A stretch of DNA of 64,000 bases from Chionoecetes opilio (Eukaryota > Arthropoda > Malacostraca > Decapoda > Majidae). Position numbers and translations under genes: made by a program. The stretch lies in contig JACEEZ010025354.1 in assembly GCA_016584305.1 (NCBI GenBank), positions 388,501 to 452,500 on the forward strand, in the 5' to 3' direction. Under the pieces are notes generated by a model. That model worked only from the letters and a program-made list of their open reading frames with translations. It ran no database searches and was not told the origin of the DNA. Of the stretch, positions 29,566-47,487 are shown one piece after another; the first letter of the stretch is position 1, and the number at the start of each line of letters is the position of its first letter.

Positions 29566-29924
29566 GTTACTCTCTTTGTTATAAAACCTTGTGGTACTTT
29601 GGGTGTCTTCAAGGAATGTCTGTTTAAAAGTCACCTCCTTGATTACGTTAACTCCTAAGTCTGTGGTTACTGTATGTAGGTCCTCTGAAATATTATTAAA
29701 CAATGAAATACAGAGGGCGAGACTTCCAACACACAAGTCAATGCTCAAGAAGTCATAGTGCCTTAATAATGTACTTTCACTACGAACATTGCATGGGAAA
29801 GACAGCAGAGTATCCATGACCGTGCATTGTGCCAGGAAAATTTGTGGAAATCATAGAGGGTAGACGGAAAACATACTTCCTTCCGTTCAACTGTTGTGTC
29901 ACGGCAGATTGGGTGTTCTGTAGA
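29566..29924. other. No gene seen
   Basis: Unique sequence. An 88-codon minus frame is not recognisable. Confidence 0.4.
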
Positions 29925-30275
29925 GGTGGTGGTGTTGGTGGTGGTGTAGGGTGGTGGTGGTGGTGGATGATGGGGTGGTGGTGTTGGTGTCAGGGTGGGG
30001 GTGTTGGTGGTGTGGTGGTGGTGATGCAGTGGTGGTGTAGGTGATGGAAGTGGTGGTGTTGGTGTCAGGGTGGGGGTGTTGGGGGTGTTGTAGAGGTGGT
30101 GGTGTAGGGGTAGTGGTGGTGGTGTAGGTGGTGGTGGTATTGGTGTCAGGGTGGAGGTGTTGGTGGAGGTGTAGAGGTAGTGGTGTTGGTGATGGAAGTG
30201 GTGATATTGGTGGTGGTGGTGTAGGGGTGGTGGTAGAGGAGGTGCTGGTGATGGAAGTGGTGGTGGTGGTGGTTG
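29925..30275. repeat. GGT-rich minisatellite
   Basis: Irregular GGTGGTGTT-type repeat with larger repeats such as TGGTGTCAGGGTGGGGGTGT (twice). Dense G runs on the + strand. Confidence 0.9.
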
Positions 30276-33449
<3,174 letters not shown>

Positions 33450-33600
33450 GGTAGAGGCAGGTGTGTCGATCCGGGCGGGAGATTGCGTGAGTGCCTGTGT
33501 TCCGGTGAGTGCCGCCGCCCCGAGGCACCGCGACTGTCACTGGCACCCGACCGCCTTCTCAAGATGGCGGATGAGAATGTTCTGTGCCGCGAAACTATCT
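33450..33600 (+). repeat. CpG-rich cassette 11 (intermediate)
   Basis: GAGTGCCTGTGTTCCGGT, GAGTGCCGCCGCCCCGAG and GGCACC precede GACCGCCTTCTCAAGATGGC (33548-33567) and GGATGAG. The GCCATGTC motif is missing. The ATGGCGGA context looks like subfamily B, whereas position and spacing place it between A and B. Confidence 0.7.
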
Positions 33601-37130
<3,530 letters not shown>

Positions 37131-37324
37131 GATCCAGGCTGATAACATAAAATGAAGCTATGCTAATCATTCAGTAATGGAAAAAAATGTCATTACTGCC
37201 ATTTTTCGTCCTTGCGAGAAGTCTGCTACTCACGCTTACAGTCACTCTCCTCACCACAAAGATTACAAGATTGTGTTAGACATAATATTTGTGGCGACAA
37301 GCAAGAGGTCTATCATTAACACGG

Positions 37325-37590
37325 TAGGCGCGAGAGCCAGCGAGCGTGGGCCTGGCTAGGCCTGGCCCGGCTGAGTGCCGAGGCACTGCCGCTGCCATGT
37401 CACGACTCGCCACCTTCATAAGATGGCGGACTCTCAATATTGCCTCACAAAATAATGTTTAACGTGCCTGTGGTATATGGTGAAGGCGGCTCCTCTCTGA
37501 CATGGTACACAATAATATGATTACTATATACTAACACGACAAAATGAACACGGTGACTCATTATTGTCATGGCACTTGATCCTGAATCTA
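37325..37590 (+). repeat. CpG-rich cassette 12 (subfamily B)
   Basis: GAGTGCCGAGGCACTGCCGC, GCTGCCATGTCACGACTCGC and TTCATAAGATGGCGGACTCT in order, with ATGGCGG at 37422-37428. The tail CCTCACAAAATAATG, AACGTGCCTGTGGTA, TGACTCATTATTGTCATGGC and CCTGAAT is shared with cassettes 14 and 15. The AGTGCC and GGCACT arms are only 2 nt apart, so they cannot fold as a normal hairpin here. Confidence 0.8.
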
Positions 37591-38467
37591 CAGTCTAATT
37601 TGAAATTCACAGTGCAACACAATAGAGCATTATGATATTTGATGCACCGCAATACTGAAGTTATTATCTTCTTTTGAAAAGCAGCTACTGATTTACAAAC
37701 AAAAACAATTCAACATAATTTTCTCACCAGTCAAGATGATGATTCAGGTTGTAAAAGCAAACAATTTCCATTTCAAGTAAAAATTAAATTCACAGTTTGT
37801 GCTGGAACACATTTACATGATGGAAACCGATGTCCACTCTTGAAGTACATCGTAGCTCGTCTCTGCAGCAAATTCACACCTAAACACACGACTAAGGTGC
37901 CACACTGATGACTGTCGCCTGTCCATCGGCAAGACACGTGGCACTGTGCCCTGTTATCCTGCCACGCCCTCATGCCCTGGCCACGTAGCACCTTATCAGC
38001 AACATGACCTCGCCAATATCCCATCCTTTTGTGACGGTAAAAATAAATCAATGCTAAAAAATATCTATATATATCTATAGGAATTTCATGAAGAGATCAG
38101 GGCTGCATCGTCTTACCCTGCGATGACCACCACCAGCCTCCTAAAGGAATGAGTCTGGTATGGATGATCGACAATATCATTCAGTATGATTTTTGTGTCT
38201 GTGTAACCAACCTCACCCTATAGACCACTGGAGGAACCCTGTACAACCCTGTGTTCCTCCTTGTGGCGCCCTGAACACGACTCTTCCAACACACTAAGAA
38301 CCATTTACTTGCTGCGCTATTTGCAATGGTCGCAGTGGAGTGAAGGATATTCTCCATATTCTATGTGATTTTTACATATCTCTGGAAACAATTCAATTCC
38401 TCTCCCCTAAAAAAATAATATATCGCCAATGCCTACGAAACAAACGTAGCTGTACTGCGGTATAAAC
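37591..38467. other. No gene seen; diverged copy of the 45-kb block
   Basis: 37895-38050 (AAGACACGTGGCAC, CCCTGTTATCCTGCC, AACATGACCTCGCCAA, TGTGACGGTAAAAATAAA) is a diverged relative of the block at 44974-45237 and 63741-64000. The rest is unique. Confidence 0.5.
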
Positions 38468-38560
38468 ACAGTATGAGAACATAAGAACATAAGAATATAA
38501 GGAAGCTACAAGAAGCCGTGAGACCTACACGAGGTAGTTCCTGTAAACTACGAGACAGGA
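38468..38560 (-). mobile_element. CR1-like 3' end (minus strand)
   Basis: GAACATAAGAACATAAGAAT then AAGGAAGCTACAAGAAGCCG and ACCTACACGAGGTAGTTCCT are the reverse complement of the 3' UTR and TTCTTATG tail seen at 44830-44915. No coding part is present. Confidence 0.75.
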
Positions 38561-38645
38561 GACAGAAGGAGAGAGAAAAGAAGGAGACAGATTCAGAAAA
38601 TACGGTAATAAATGCTGTTGAGATTTTTTTTGACAGTTGCTACTA

Positions 38646-38919
38646 CACTCTCAGAAATAAGGGGTATATTAAGGGTCGAATTGTTACATCGCACCATCAC
38701 TACCCTTTTTAAACCCTATGTCGAGGCTGGAGGGTAGATGCTGCCGATTATACCCTTCATCTACCCTTTATCTACCCTTTTTAGACGAGAGGGTTGGAAA
38801 AGGGTATATTTGCGTCGATCCGAAAGGGTATATTTGTAAGGGTAGAAAAAAGGTAGCAGTATTTCATCACTACAAACACCCTTTTTCTACCCTTTTCCTA
38901 CCCTTCTTTTCTAAGAGTG
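38646..38919. mobile_element. MITE with TA target duplication
   Basis: Left end CACTCTCAGAAATAAGGGGT and right end, on the other strand, CACTCTTAGAAAAGAAGGGT form inverted repeats of about 20 bp, flanked by TA on each side (38644-38645 and 38920-38921). The interior repeats AGGGTA/TACCCTT in both orientations. No transposase. A TA duplication fits Tc1/mariner-like elements, but the family is not certain. Confidence 0.75.
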
Positions 38920-39081
38920 TATTCTTTATCATAAGATATAAAGACTATGTTAGAAGACCAGCAGAAATGGTTCAATAAAGACTATGATAAGCTTTGTTAG
39001 GTTTTCTTTTCTGCTAGGATAAACGCCAAGGATCTAGGTAGGTAAATGGGCATCTGTTTTGTGTCACACTGAAGACTAATA

Positions 39082-39393
39082 CTGAGATTTAACATAATTT
39101 TTTTTCTTTGTGCTTTCAATTTCGATGTGATGCATACTGATCCTGCTATCCAACATCTCAGGGGCAAGAACATTAGTTGATATATCATAACATAACTGAG
39201 ATTTAACATAACTGAGATTAACATAACTGAGATTAACATAACTGAGATTAACATAACTGAGATTAACATAACTGAGATTTAACATAACTGAGATTTAACA
39301 TAATTGTGTTTCTTTGTGTTTTCAATTTCGATGTGATGCATAATGATCCTGCTATCCAACATCTCAGGGGCAAAAACATTAGTTGATATATCA
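39082..39393. repeat. Duplicated 105-bp block around a 15-bp minisatellite
   Basis: Two direct copies (39082-39187 and 39289-39393) share CTGAGATTTAACATAAT, TTCAATTTCGATGTGATGCA and GATCCTGCTATCCAACATCT. Between them about six copies of AACATAACTGAGATT lie in tandem. The 15-bp unit is also the first segment of each flanking block, so the minisatellite probably arose there. Confidence 0.9.
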
Positions 39394-39837
39394 CATGTGC
39401 AGTGTTATGCGAACATCCTTAAGCTACTAATAAAAACCTAACACTTACAAAAAAATAAAGTAAAGTAAAACAAGAGGGCACACATTGCATAATCTTCAGA
39501 CAGTCTCTAACTTTTGCTATAATTTTACACAATATAAAGTCGCCGTTTGTCAAAGAAAAGAATGCAATTGAGAATAAAAAATAATCGAATGTGATTTCTT
39601 CATTCAGCACAAAAGCAGACAAGCTCACAAATTTAAACTACAGTCACATTAACATTGATTCATATATATACCTTATTTGTTAAAGGATCATTGTCACGGA
39701 CCCCAATAGAAACACACCCATCTTGCAAAAAATCACAATTAGATTTTTTTCTTTAGAATTTTCAAGGTGTAACTAAGGAGTGAACACCTGGCTTCCTACT
39801 CTCCGTTTACCCGTGTTGTTGTCAAGCCTTCGAGTGA
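39394..39837. other. No gene seen
   Basis: AT-rich unique sequence. Confidence 0.4.
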
Positions 39838-39841
39838 TTAA

Positions 39842-40039
39842 CCCCTTAAGGCCCAGAACGTAATTTCCATTGTAATCTAGCTACCAATAGACGATTTTAA
39901 TAAATATAAGCAGTATAGCTATGACATGTTTAGTATCCTAGTCCACTAGCTTATTTTGTATATTGAGCTACTTTTCGTAACTTTATGGCTAACAACAGAC
40001 GATTTCATCTAAAAAAGGAAAGACCTGGGCGTGAAGGGG
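39842..40039. mobile_element. piggyBac-like MITE, TTAA target
   Basis: A 198-bp element between two TTAA tetramers (39838-39841 and 40040-40043). Ends CCCCTTAAGGCCCAG and, on the other strand, CCCCTTCACGCCCAG match at 13 of 15 positions. TTAA targets with C-rich ends are the hallmark of piggyBac elements. No transposase. Confidence 0.8.
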
Positions 40040-40275
40040 TTAAGAAGCGTGCAGAAACGATCACTAGAAACTGTATGTGTCTTGCGGAGGTTGATCGAAA
40101 TATTCCTACATGAGCCTCTCCCATAACCTTCAATAGACTCCAGAAGGAAGGATCTCTGCCTTAGCCTTCAAGGAAAGTCATTCGTCCTGATTTCCACTTC
40201 ATTGTGATCACGGGTAATATATAATGCATGGATGGATAAATGAAGAGCTTAACTTTGACATGATCACTGTGTAGG

Positions 40276-40447
<172 letters not shown>

Positions 40448-40546
40448 AAGTGGAGTAAAAAGTCAAGTTTATTTAGCATATCCAAGGTCAGATCTTGAAT
40501 ATTTCATGGGAATTATAAGATGTAAAGAAGATGAGGAAGAGGCGTG

Positions 40547-40631
40547 GGAGGAGGAGGAGGAGGAGGAGGAGGAGGAGGAGGAGGAGGAGGAGGAGGAGGA
40601 GGAGGAGGAGGAGGAGGAGGAGGAGGAGGAA
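40547..40631. repeat. (GAG)n microsatellite
   Basis: About 28 GAG/AGG triplets followed by purine-rich degenerate sequence to 40755. The poly-Arg frame is an artefact. Confidence 0.95.
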
Positions 40632-40993
40632 ACATCGAAAAAGAAAGTTAAAGAGGGTTAAGAAGTACGAGAAAGACGAGATGGTGAAGGAGGAAGAAGG
40701 GATGAAGAGGGGGAAAAGTAGGAGGAGAACAAGGAGGAAGAGGAAGAGGAGTTAGAGAAATCATATACTCACACTCGCATAAACCCCAGTTGTTCACACG
40801 CCACACTGGGTTCAGGAAGCATTACTCGTTATTCCTTCGTCTTCTAGGTATGGTATTCTTTTTCCAATGGACGGTCTTACTTCCACGACCTCCTTGCCGG
40901 TAAGATGTTCAGTACATGATTATATATTATTATTAGGCGCAGGCTGAGGTGTCTGTGTCAGGTGTGTGGTGAACAGAGTGACAAAGCAGGCTG
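40632..40993. other. No gene seen
   Basis: Purine-rich at the start, then unique sequence up to the inverted-end element. Confidence 0.4.
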
Positions 40994-41878
40994 ATAACGC
41001 CACCACCATGTCAGGTTTCAGGTAACAAGTCCATCGCCAATATTCTTTTTATGCGTCTGACAAAAAATAATTACTACTAAATAAATTTGGTTACAAAAAC
41101 ATTTTTTTACGTGCTTGAAAATGTAGTTTTTAATTGTTTTACAGTAATTTTAATACTTTCCAGAAGTTTTCCGTTAATATATGTCTTAGTGACGATTCAT
41201 CTGCTGGTTTTAGTGATAATTTCATCAAATACAAATATACCAAGTATAGCTTACTATTGGAACACGTGAGATGATGCAGGATGCTAAGCGAAATCTATAT
41301 AAAGCTATTACGAGGATCAATATTCAACATAACCCTAAACCTATTTCAACATTCAAAATATTAACGAAAACTCGGATCTATGAAAATCACGGTGCATGAT
41401 GAGAAACCGAGCGAAAGAAAAAAATGCAAGAAAATCAATGCGAAGTCTGACGGCAAAATTCATTTGAGATACAATTCAAACGAGTGAAAATACATAGCAT
41501 AGTGTATATCAGGTGCCAAAAATCCGGTGCACATCATGTAGTGGCGGCGATGATACACAGAATGAGGTGCTGAAGGCCATCTCGTCCATCAGGGTGCGGG
41601 GCTCTTAAGACGCACCACAGAGGTATTGATGGCGTTGATGAAAGGTATGAAGGCGTTTCCAGACAAAGAAAAATCTCCCGGAGACACTCTGGGACGACCA
41701 AACGAAAGAATTAACCAGATTTATACGAATTGCGATTTTTAGAACATTAAAAATTTTGAGTATGAATATTTAAAAAAATGACTGAAAAACATGAATATTA
41801 ATCATTTTTAGTCAGACGAATAAAGAAAATATTGGCGATGGACTTGTTTCCTGAAACCTGACATGGTTGTGGCGTTAT
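40994..41878. mobile_element. 885-bp element with 68-bp inverted ends
   Basis: Arms 40994-41061 and 41811-41878 are 68-bp inverted repeats with only a handful of mismatches. Both start ATAACGCCA and include CATGTCAGGTTTCAGG and AAGTCCATCGCCAATATT. The interior is AT-rich with a CpG-bearing patch (41540-41640) and no recognisable transposase. No clear target duplication is seen. Best read as a non-autonomous DNA transposon or foldback. Confidence 0.75.
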
Positions 41879-41910
41879 AATCGTAAGACTATTTTGACTT
41901 TTATAAGGTT

Positions 41911-42739
41911 ACTAGCCGCAAAGCCGCCCTCCGGGCGGCCTTTTTGGCTAGCTCCTGCGGAGGGCTATTGGTGGGCCTTCGGCCCACCAAACACAGACTC
42001 TCCAGATAGCCCCTTCTAACTTTCCTGAAATCATGGATGTAGAAATGTATGTATTAACGCCAACCCATTTACATCATAGCCCCTTCTAACTTTCCTGAAA
42101 GCAAAGCCGCCCTCCGGGCGGACTTTTTGGCTAGCTTCTGCGGAGTGCTATTGGTGGGCCTTCGGCCCACCACCTGTGTTTGTTGGGCCTTCGGCCCACC
42201 AAACACAGACTCTCCAGATAGACCCATTACCCACCACCTCGGCCCACCAAACACAGACTCTCCAGATAGCCCCTTCTAACTTTCCTGAAATGTATGTATT
42301 CCCCCCACCCATTCACTCACCCATTACCCATCACCCCCCACCCATTCACTCACCCATTACCCATCACCACACACCCATTCACTCACCCATTACCCATCAC
42401 CACACACCCATTCACTCACCCAATACCCATCACCCCCCACCTATTCCCTCACCCATCACCCATCACCCCCCACCCATTCACTCACCCATCACCCCACACC
42501 CATTACCCATCACCCCACCCATTCACTCACCTATTACCCATCACCCTACATCAAGGTTTCCTCAATTCTCGCAACCCACTTTTTTTTCTTCACAGTTCTC
42601 GCTAATAGGCTGCTAAAAAAAAGAGAAAAAAAGTGATCGGATCATCCTATAAGTGGGCTTAAAACCTTCCCCTGGTCAACCTGATTCCAAAACTGTGACA
42701 TATGATGAGATTCCGCCACAGGGAGCGGCACCTATCGCG

Positions 42740-42779
<40 letters not shown>

Positions 42780-42826
42780 CACACACACACACACACACAC
42801 ACTTTCGCTTATATTATTATAGAAGT
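41911..42826. mobile_element. Hairpin-bearing dispersed element with (CAGA)n 3' end
   Basis: Starts ACTAGCCGCAAAGCCGCCC and ends ACTTTCGCTTATATTATTAT after a (CAGA)n/(CA)n run (42740-42802), a pattern I associate with dispersed invertebrate non-LTR-type or non-autonomous elements (family not identified). The 5' part has two GC hairpins, GCCGCCCTCCGGGCGGC and GGTGGGCCTTCGGCCCACC. These, with CAAACACAGACTCTCCAGAT, recur at about 41926-42025, 42105-42200 and 42183-42290. The middle is a minisatellite. Confidence 0.6.
42300..42548. repeat. Minisatellite based on CACCCATTCACTCACCCATT
   Basis: About 25-bp units of ATTCACTCACCCATTACCCA and variants, some 8-9 copies, inside the hairpin-bearing element. 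Confidence 0.9.
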
Positions 42827-43534
42827 TTTGTCATCATTATATGGACGAGTTTTCTAGGATACACTATTACATACAGTCCTCATAACGTGCTGTCTTGACC
42901 TGTAAGGCGCCCAGGCATATGACAATTTTATGACATTAGGCTACAGAGACGCCTCGAAAGCATCCAGCGGCACCAACTACATAGATATTAATGTCTGCTG
43001 CAGAACACTTTAGGCAATGATAAGTATATGTGCAGATAATCAGGAATAGTTATATTCAAGTAATATAAGAGAAGGGAAATATGTATGTTGCACACCTGCA
43101 AAATACCTGATACAAATAAATAATTACCAAGTATTGAGTTTCACATAGGGACACCTATATTACCCTTTGTCGAAAGTATCTGTGGAGACATATAACGATT
43201 CCACGCAAGCTGCAAATCGATTCCGCGCAAGTTGCAAATGACCTGTCTCTGATAGTAAAACACAGCCGGCTCCGGAACCAATACTGCTCGATCAAGACAT
43301 TTTTTTCGCTGGTTGATGAACTCATAATGCCAAGGACAACCCAATGCGTGATATATATAGACATAAAATTATTATTTTTCAGGAGGAATTCATGTGTTTT
43401 CTCGCTTCCTATAGTGTTGCCGTCTTGGTGAAAAACTCAGTACCCTGAATGTTTCAATATCCAACTTCCATAGTAACAAGCTGAGTAGGGTACTGGTATA
43501 CCTGTGTACAGATGATACACGTTTTGTTTTGTGA
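42827..43534. other. No gene seen
   Basis: Contains a small duplication, CGATTCCACGCAAGCTGCAA and CGATTCCGCGCAAGTTGCAA, at 43197-43239. Otherwise unique. Confidence 0.45.
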
Positions 43535-43929
<395 letters not shown>

Positions 43930-44214
43930 CGAGGAAGACGAGAAAAGATATAAAGTAATAAGAAAAAGAGAATACCCGAGAGAATATTTCGCTGAGGTAA
44001 ACCAAAGAAAAATATATCCCAATGTCACGTAAAAATCTATCTATATTGCAATACAATATCAAAAATAACCATAGTGTATTCTTTTCAGCATGTTGGCTTG
44101 CCGCTCCTAACAAGGTTGACTTGTTTTACGTCATGAATCACGACAACTGCTGCAACAATACATATAATGTGCCTTGTTACCATGACAAAGTGTGACGGAA
44201 AATTTCTCTGATAG

Positions 44215-44440
44215 GTGAGGTTGAGAGAGCGGTGGTACGTCGCGCTCGGCCTGCACCGGCGGTGCCGCCGCCTGGCGAGGCACTGCCGCTGCCAGTCACG
44301 ACCCGCAGCCCTACAATGGCGACTCAACCCCTCAACAAAAGGCTATCGCGCTGTGGTACAGGGGCCAGATCAGGATAACCTGTGCCTCCACAAAATGTTC
44401 ACATAGGGTGACGAGTTATAGTCCCTGAAGCCTAAGGTAC
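44215..44440 (+). repeat. CpG-rich cassette 13 (subfamily B, eroded)
   Basis: GGTGCCGCCGCCTGGCGAGG, CACTGCCGCTGCCAGTCACG, ACCCGCAGCCCTACAATGGC. The second motif is now CAATGGCGA and the first GCCAGTC, so both GCCAT-type sites are weakened. The tail GTGACGAGTTATAGTC..CTGAA (44408-44428) aligns with cassettes 12, 14 and 15. Confidence 0.75.
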
Positions 44441-44689
44441 ATCAATAGTACATTATGTTAATCATACTTGTTATTAAAGCCAAAGCTTTCTTGTACATTA
44501 TATTCTCAACAAATGCACCTAAAACCGAGGTTTCATGTTATAAATCAGTGCATGTCATGCATGTGTTATGATGTATCATAGTCTTGTAATATGCTGTGGA
44601 GTTCCCATTTTTCATAACCTTTTCATGAAAAAAAAATATTCACACTTTATCATTGCTGGACTTTAGTCAAATTAATATTCAAGTTCTAT

Positions 44690-44915
44690 CCATGTAAAAT
44701 CTTACATAGCGATTATGGCATCCGCCATAGGAATGGACTCAGTCGTCAGATGGTCAGTGCGTCAATAGGGAGCATTAAAATGAAGCTGGATAAATTCATG
44801 GATGGGGATGAAAGGTGGATGTAGGTAGTGTTAAGTAACAGGAACTACCTCGTGTAGGTCTCGCGGCCTCTTGTAGCTTCCTTATTTTCTTATGTATCTT
44901 ATGTTCATAGGTATT
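44690..44915 (+). mobile_element. CR1-like non-LTR 3' end
   Basis: Frame 44735-44823 reads NGLSRQMVSASIGSIKMKLD followed by KFMDGDERWM and a stop, the typical C-terminus of CR1-like RT ORFs (NGLS...VSAS..GSFK..LDKFM type). The 3' UTR holds AACTACCTCGTGTAGGTCTC and CGGCCTCTTGTAGCTTCCTT, ending in TTCTTATG-type tail octamers. Only the last part of the element is present. Confidence 0.8.
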
Positions 44916-44973
44916 AACTTAAGGTTTCTGCATGAGGCGCACTCTCCAAGTGAGAAAAATGCCTCCAGGCCCT

Positions 44974-45237
44974 GGCTGCCCGGCTGATCCCCTGGCGTCT
45001 GCATGACACGTGACACGCTGCCCTGTCATGTTTCTATCCCTTCACACTCTGGCCTATCGACAACAACAGCGGGTTGTTGGCAACACGGCCTCGCCAAAAC
45101 GTCCACATTGTGATGACCAAAACAAGTGTCCTACACAAAAATCTACACATCACGAGCTTCATGCATAGAAGAAAGCCGCGTCGTGTTGGCCGGCGATGCC
45201 CATCACCACCTGAGTGTTGGGGACGTGAACCCGAGGC
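44974..45237 (+). repeat. Block repeated at the window's right end
   Basis: High similarity to 63741-64000: CTGTCATGTTTCTATCC, CACTCTGGCCTATCGACAAC, AACACGGCCTCGCCAA, CATCACGAGCTTCATGCATA and CACCACCTGAGTGTTGGGGA occur in both in the same order. Both copies lie downstream of a subfamily B cassette. A diverged third copy follows cassette 12. No protein is recognisable. Confidence 0.85.
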
Positions 45238-46180
45238 GCCGTCACTCAGGGATCCTTGGCAATAGGGTAACGAACCTCCACCTTCAGGGAGACAGTGTGC
45301 AGGTTCCTGAAGCTTTTTGTGCATATAAAGCATTACTATTCCAGTGTGCGGGGCATTTTTCACCTGCCGTACTATGTATCTGCCTTACTTATTGGTGCAG
45401 TTATATAAACAATTAGCGTCTTATCTGTTTCCTACCAATACTGACTGGAACACCTTTGTCTGCCGCAGTAAGTCCCTCAAGAAACATGTCTGTGCATCAG
45501 GAAATGTATTGTTGTAGCCATGACGGTGGTAGTAATGGAGGATAGCAGGAGCTGGTCACTCACGGAACATCAGCGTCGGCGGTCTGTTTCCTTCCAAACA
45601 TGATACGCAACGCAATACGAAAATATGCAGGTGAATGCAATTATTTCATTAATTCAGTATTCCAAAAAAAGGGTAAAAAAGAGTAAATCATAGGTAATCT
45701 GTATACTAGTACATATATCGTTACTGAAAACAAACAAAAATAAAATCCAAAATGCATCTTTGTCTTCAGGTTTCCTGCGAGAAAGCTGGGGAGTTTTCTG
45801 ACACCATGATAATTTTTGGATGTTGGATTAGGTAACGTTTTCCTATGAGAAAACTCAATGGTCTTGTATTGAAAAGATGAAAAGAACAAAGAGAAAAAAC
45901 CCATAAGTTTACGAGTATCTTTAGAAAATGCAAAGAGCGTGAATATACACCAGGTTTTTCACGTAAACATGTATTTACATTGACTTTATTTTCCAATACT
46001 ATAAGTTCATAGTATACATGTTTTCGACACAGTAGTCAGCTTCCTTCATGTCACAGCATTTAGTTGTTCGGTCCTAATAATGGCTATATAGAGTACTAGT
46101 CTATATAGGCAGCCTTGACAGTGCCAGCGAGACACTGGGTGCCTCTTGTGCCCAAGACAGTGTTAAGCCTCGTCCTCCCT
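45238..46180. other. No gene seen
   Basis: Unique sequence. Minus frames near 45641-45996 have no known domain. Confidence 0.4.
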
Positions 46181-46182
46181 AA

Positions 46183-46235
<53 letters not shown>

Positions 46236-46274
46236 CATACACACACACACATACACATACACACACACACACAC

Positions 46275-46341
<67 letters not shown>

Positions 46342-46380
46342 ACACAAACACATACACATACACATGCACATCACATACAC

Positions 46381-46417
<37 letters not shown>

Positions 46418-46486
46418 TCACACACACACATCACATACACACACACACAAACACACACACATACACATGCACATCACATACACACG

Positions 46487-46561
<75 letters not shown>

Positions 46562-46587
46562 GTACACACAAACACACACACACACAT
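46181..46587. repeat. Imperfect (CA)n microsatellite
   Basis: CA with many CATA and CACATCA interruptions, and internal larger repeats such as ACATACACATGCACATCACA (twice). Confidence 0.95.
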
Positions 46588-47487
46588 ACACTATACACTC
46601 TTTTTCTTCCTCTATACAGTATTCTTAGGAAAATATTTAACCTTTTCATTTAGTATACTCACTCGCACTCTTGCATTATTTTACCTTTGCCGTTTTTGAC
46701 ATTCGAGACCACTTTTTTCTGCCTGAAATATCGCCTTGTTAGTCTTTTTATACACTTTTTTCCCCCTTCTTAACATTTTCATACATCATATCCATATTTT
46801 TTTTGTTGTATTATTTGTTTTCCTCGTGTATGATATATATAGATGTATACACGACCAGGATTTTTTTGTATTGTGTGAGGAAATAATAATACTGGTGTAA
46901 ATAATTCGAGGCATAGCACTCATACACATTGACACGGCCATTACAAACAAACACGTCTATTTGTTGTTAACGTGTCTGATACACGTGATGGGATCTCAGG
47001 ACCAATATGTCTGCAGTGAAGGCTGTGCACAATGTCTGCCCCGTCAAGATGCACAACTGTCCCCTGCTACCTGTGACACCTGGACGATAAGACAACGACC
47101 ATCACTCCAAACCAACACTAGGAGACATGTCATTACTCTGGTTATGATGGGAAATATTTACAAGAGTATTATTATTTCCTCACACAAAACAAAATAATCA
47201 TGGTCGTGTAGGAATTAGTATAAGGTACCGAATAAAGTACCTATACATATATACCATACCCGAGGAAAATAAATGATACAACAACAAAAATATGGATATG
47301 ATGTATGAAACTGTTGAGGGGGGAATTTTTTTTTATAAAAAGACTAACAAAATTAAATTTCAGGCAAATAAAAATTGTCTCCTTGAATGTGAAAAACGGC
47401 AAAAAAAAAGCAGGTGTGTGAGTATACTAAATGAAAAGGTTAGATATTTTCCTAAGAATACTGTATAGGGGAAGAAAAGAGTGTATA
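46588..47487. mobile_element. Foldback with arms of about 320 bp
   Basis: Left arm 46588-46909 and right arm 47150-47487 are inverted copies: GTATACTCACTCGCAC faces GTGTGTGAGTATAC, and TGTGTGAGGAAATAATAATA faces TATTATTATTTCCTCACACA. Small indels separate them. The spacer of about 240 bp (46910-47149) is more GC-rich (GTGATGGGATCTCAGGACC, TGCACAATGTCTGCCCC) and shows no known protein. The outer end of each arm contains one CTGTATAG..GAAGAA motif, the seed of the adjacent minisatellite. Could be a foldback transposon or an inverted duplication. Confidence 0.85.

Noticed and set aside
41925..41960. Bacterial rho-independent terminator (GC hairpin plus T run)
   Set aside because: The window is eukaryotic in all other respects and the hairpin is part of a repeated module in a dispersed element; no bacterial gene is nearby.
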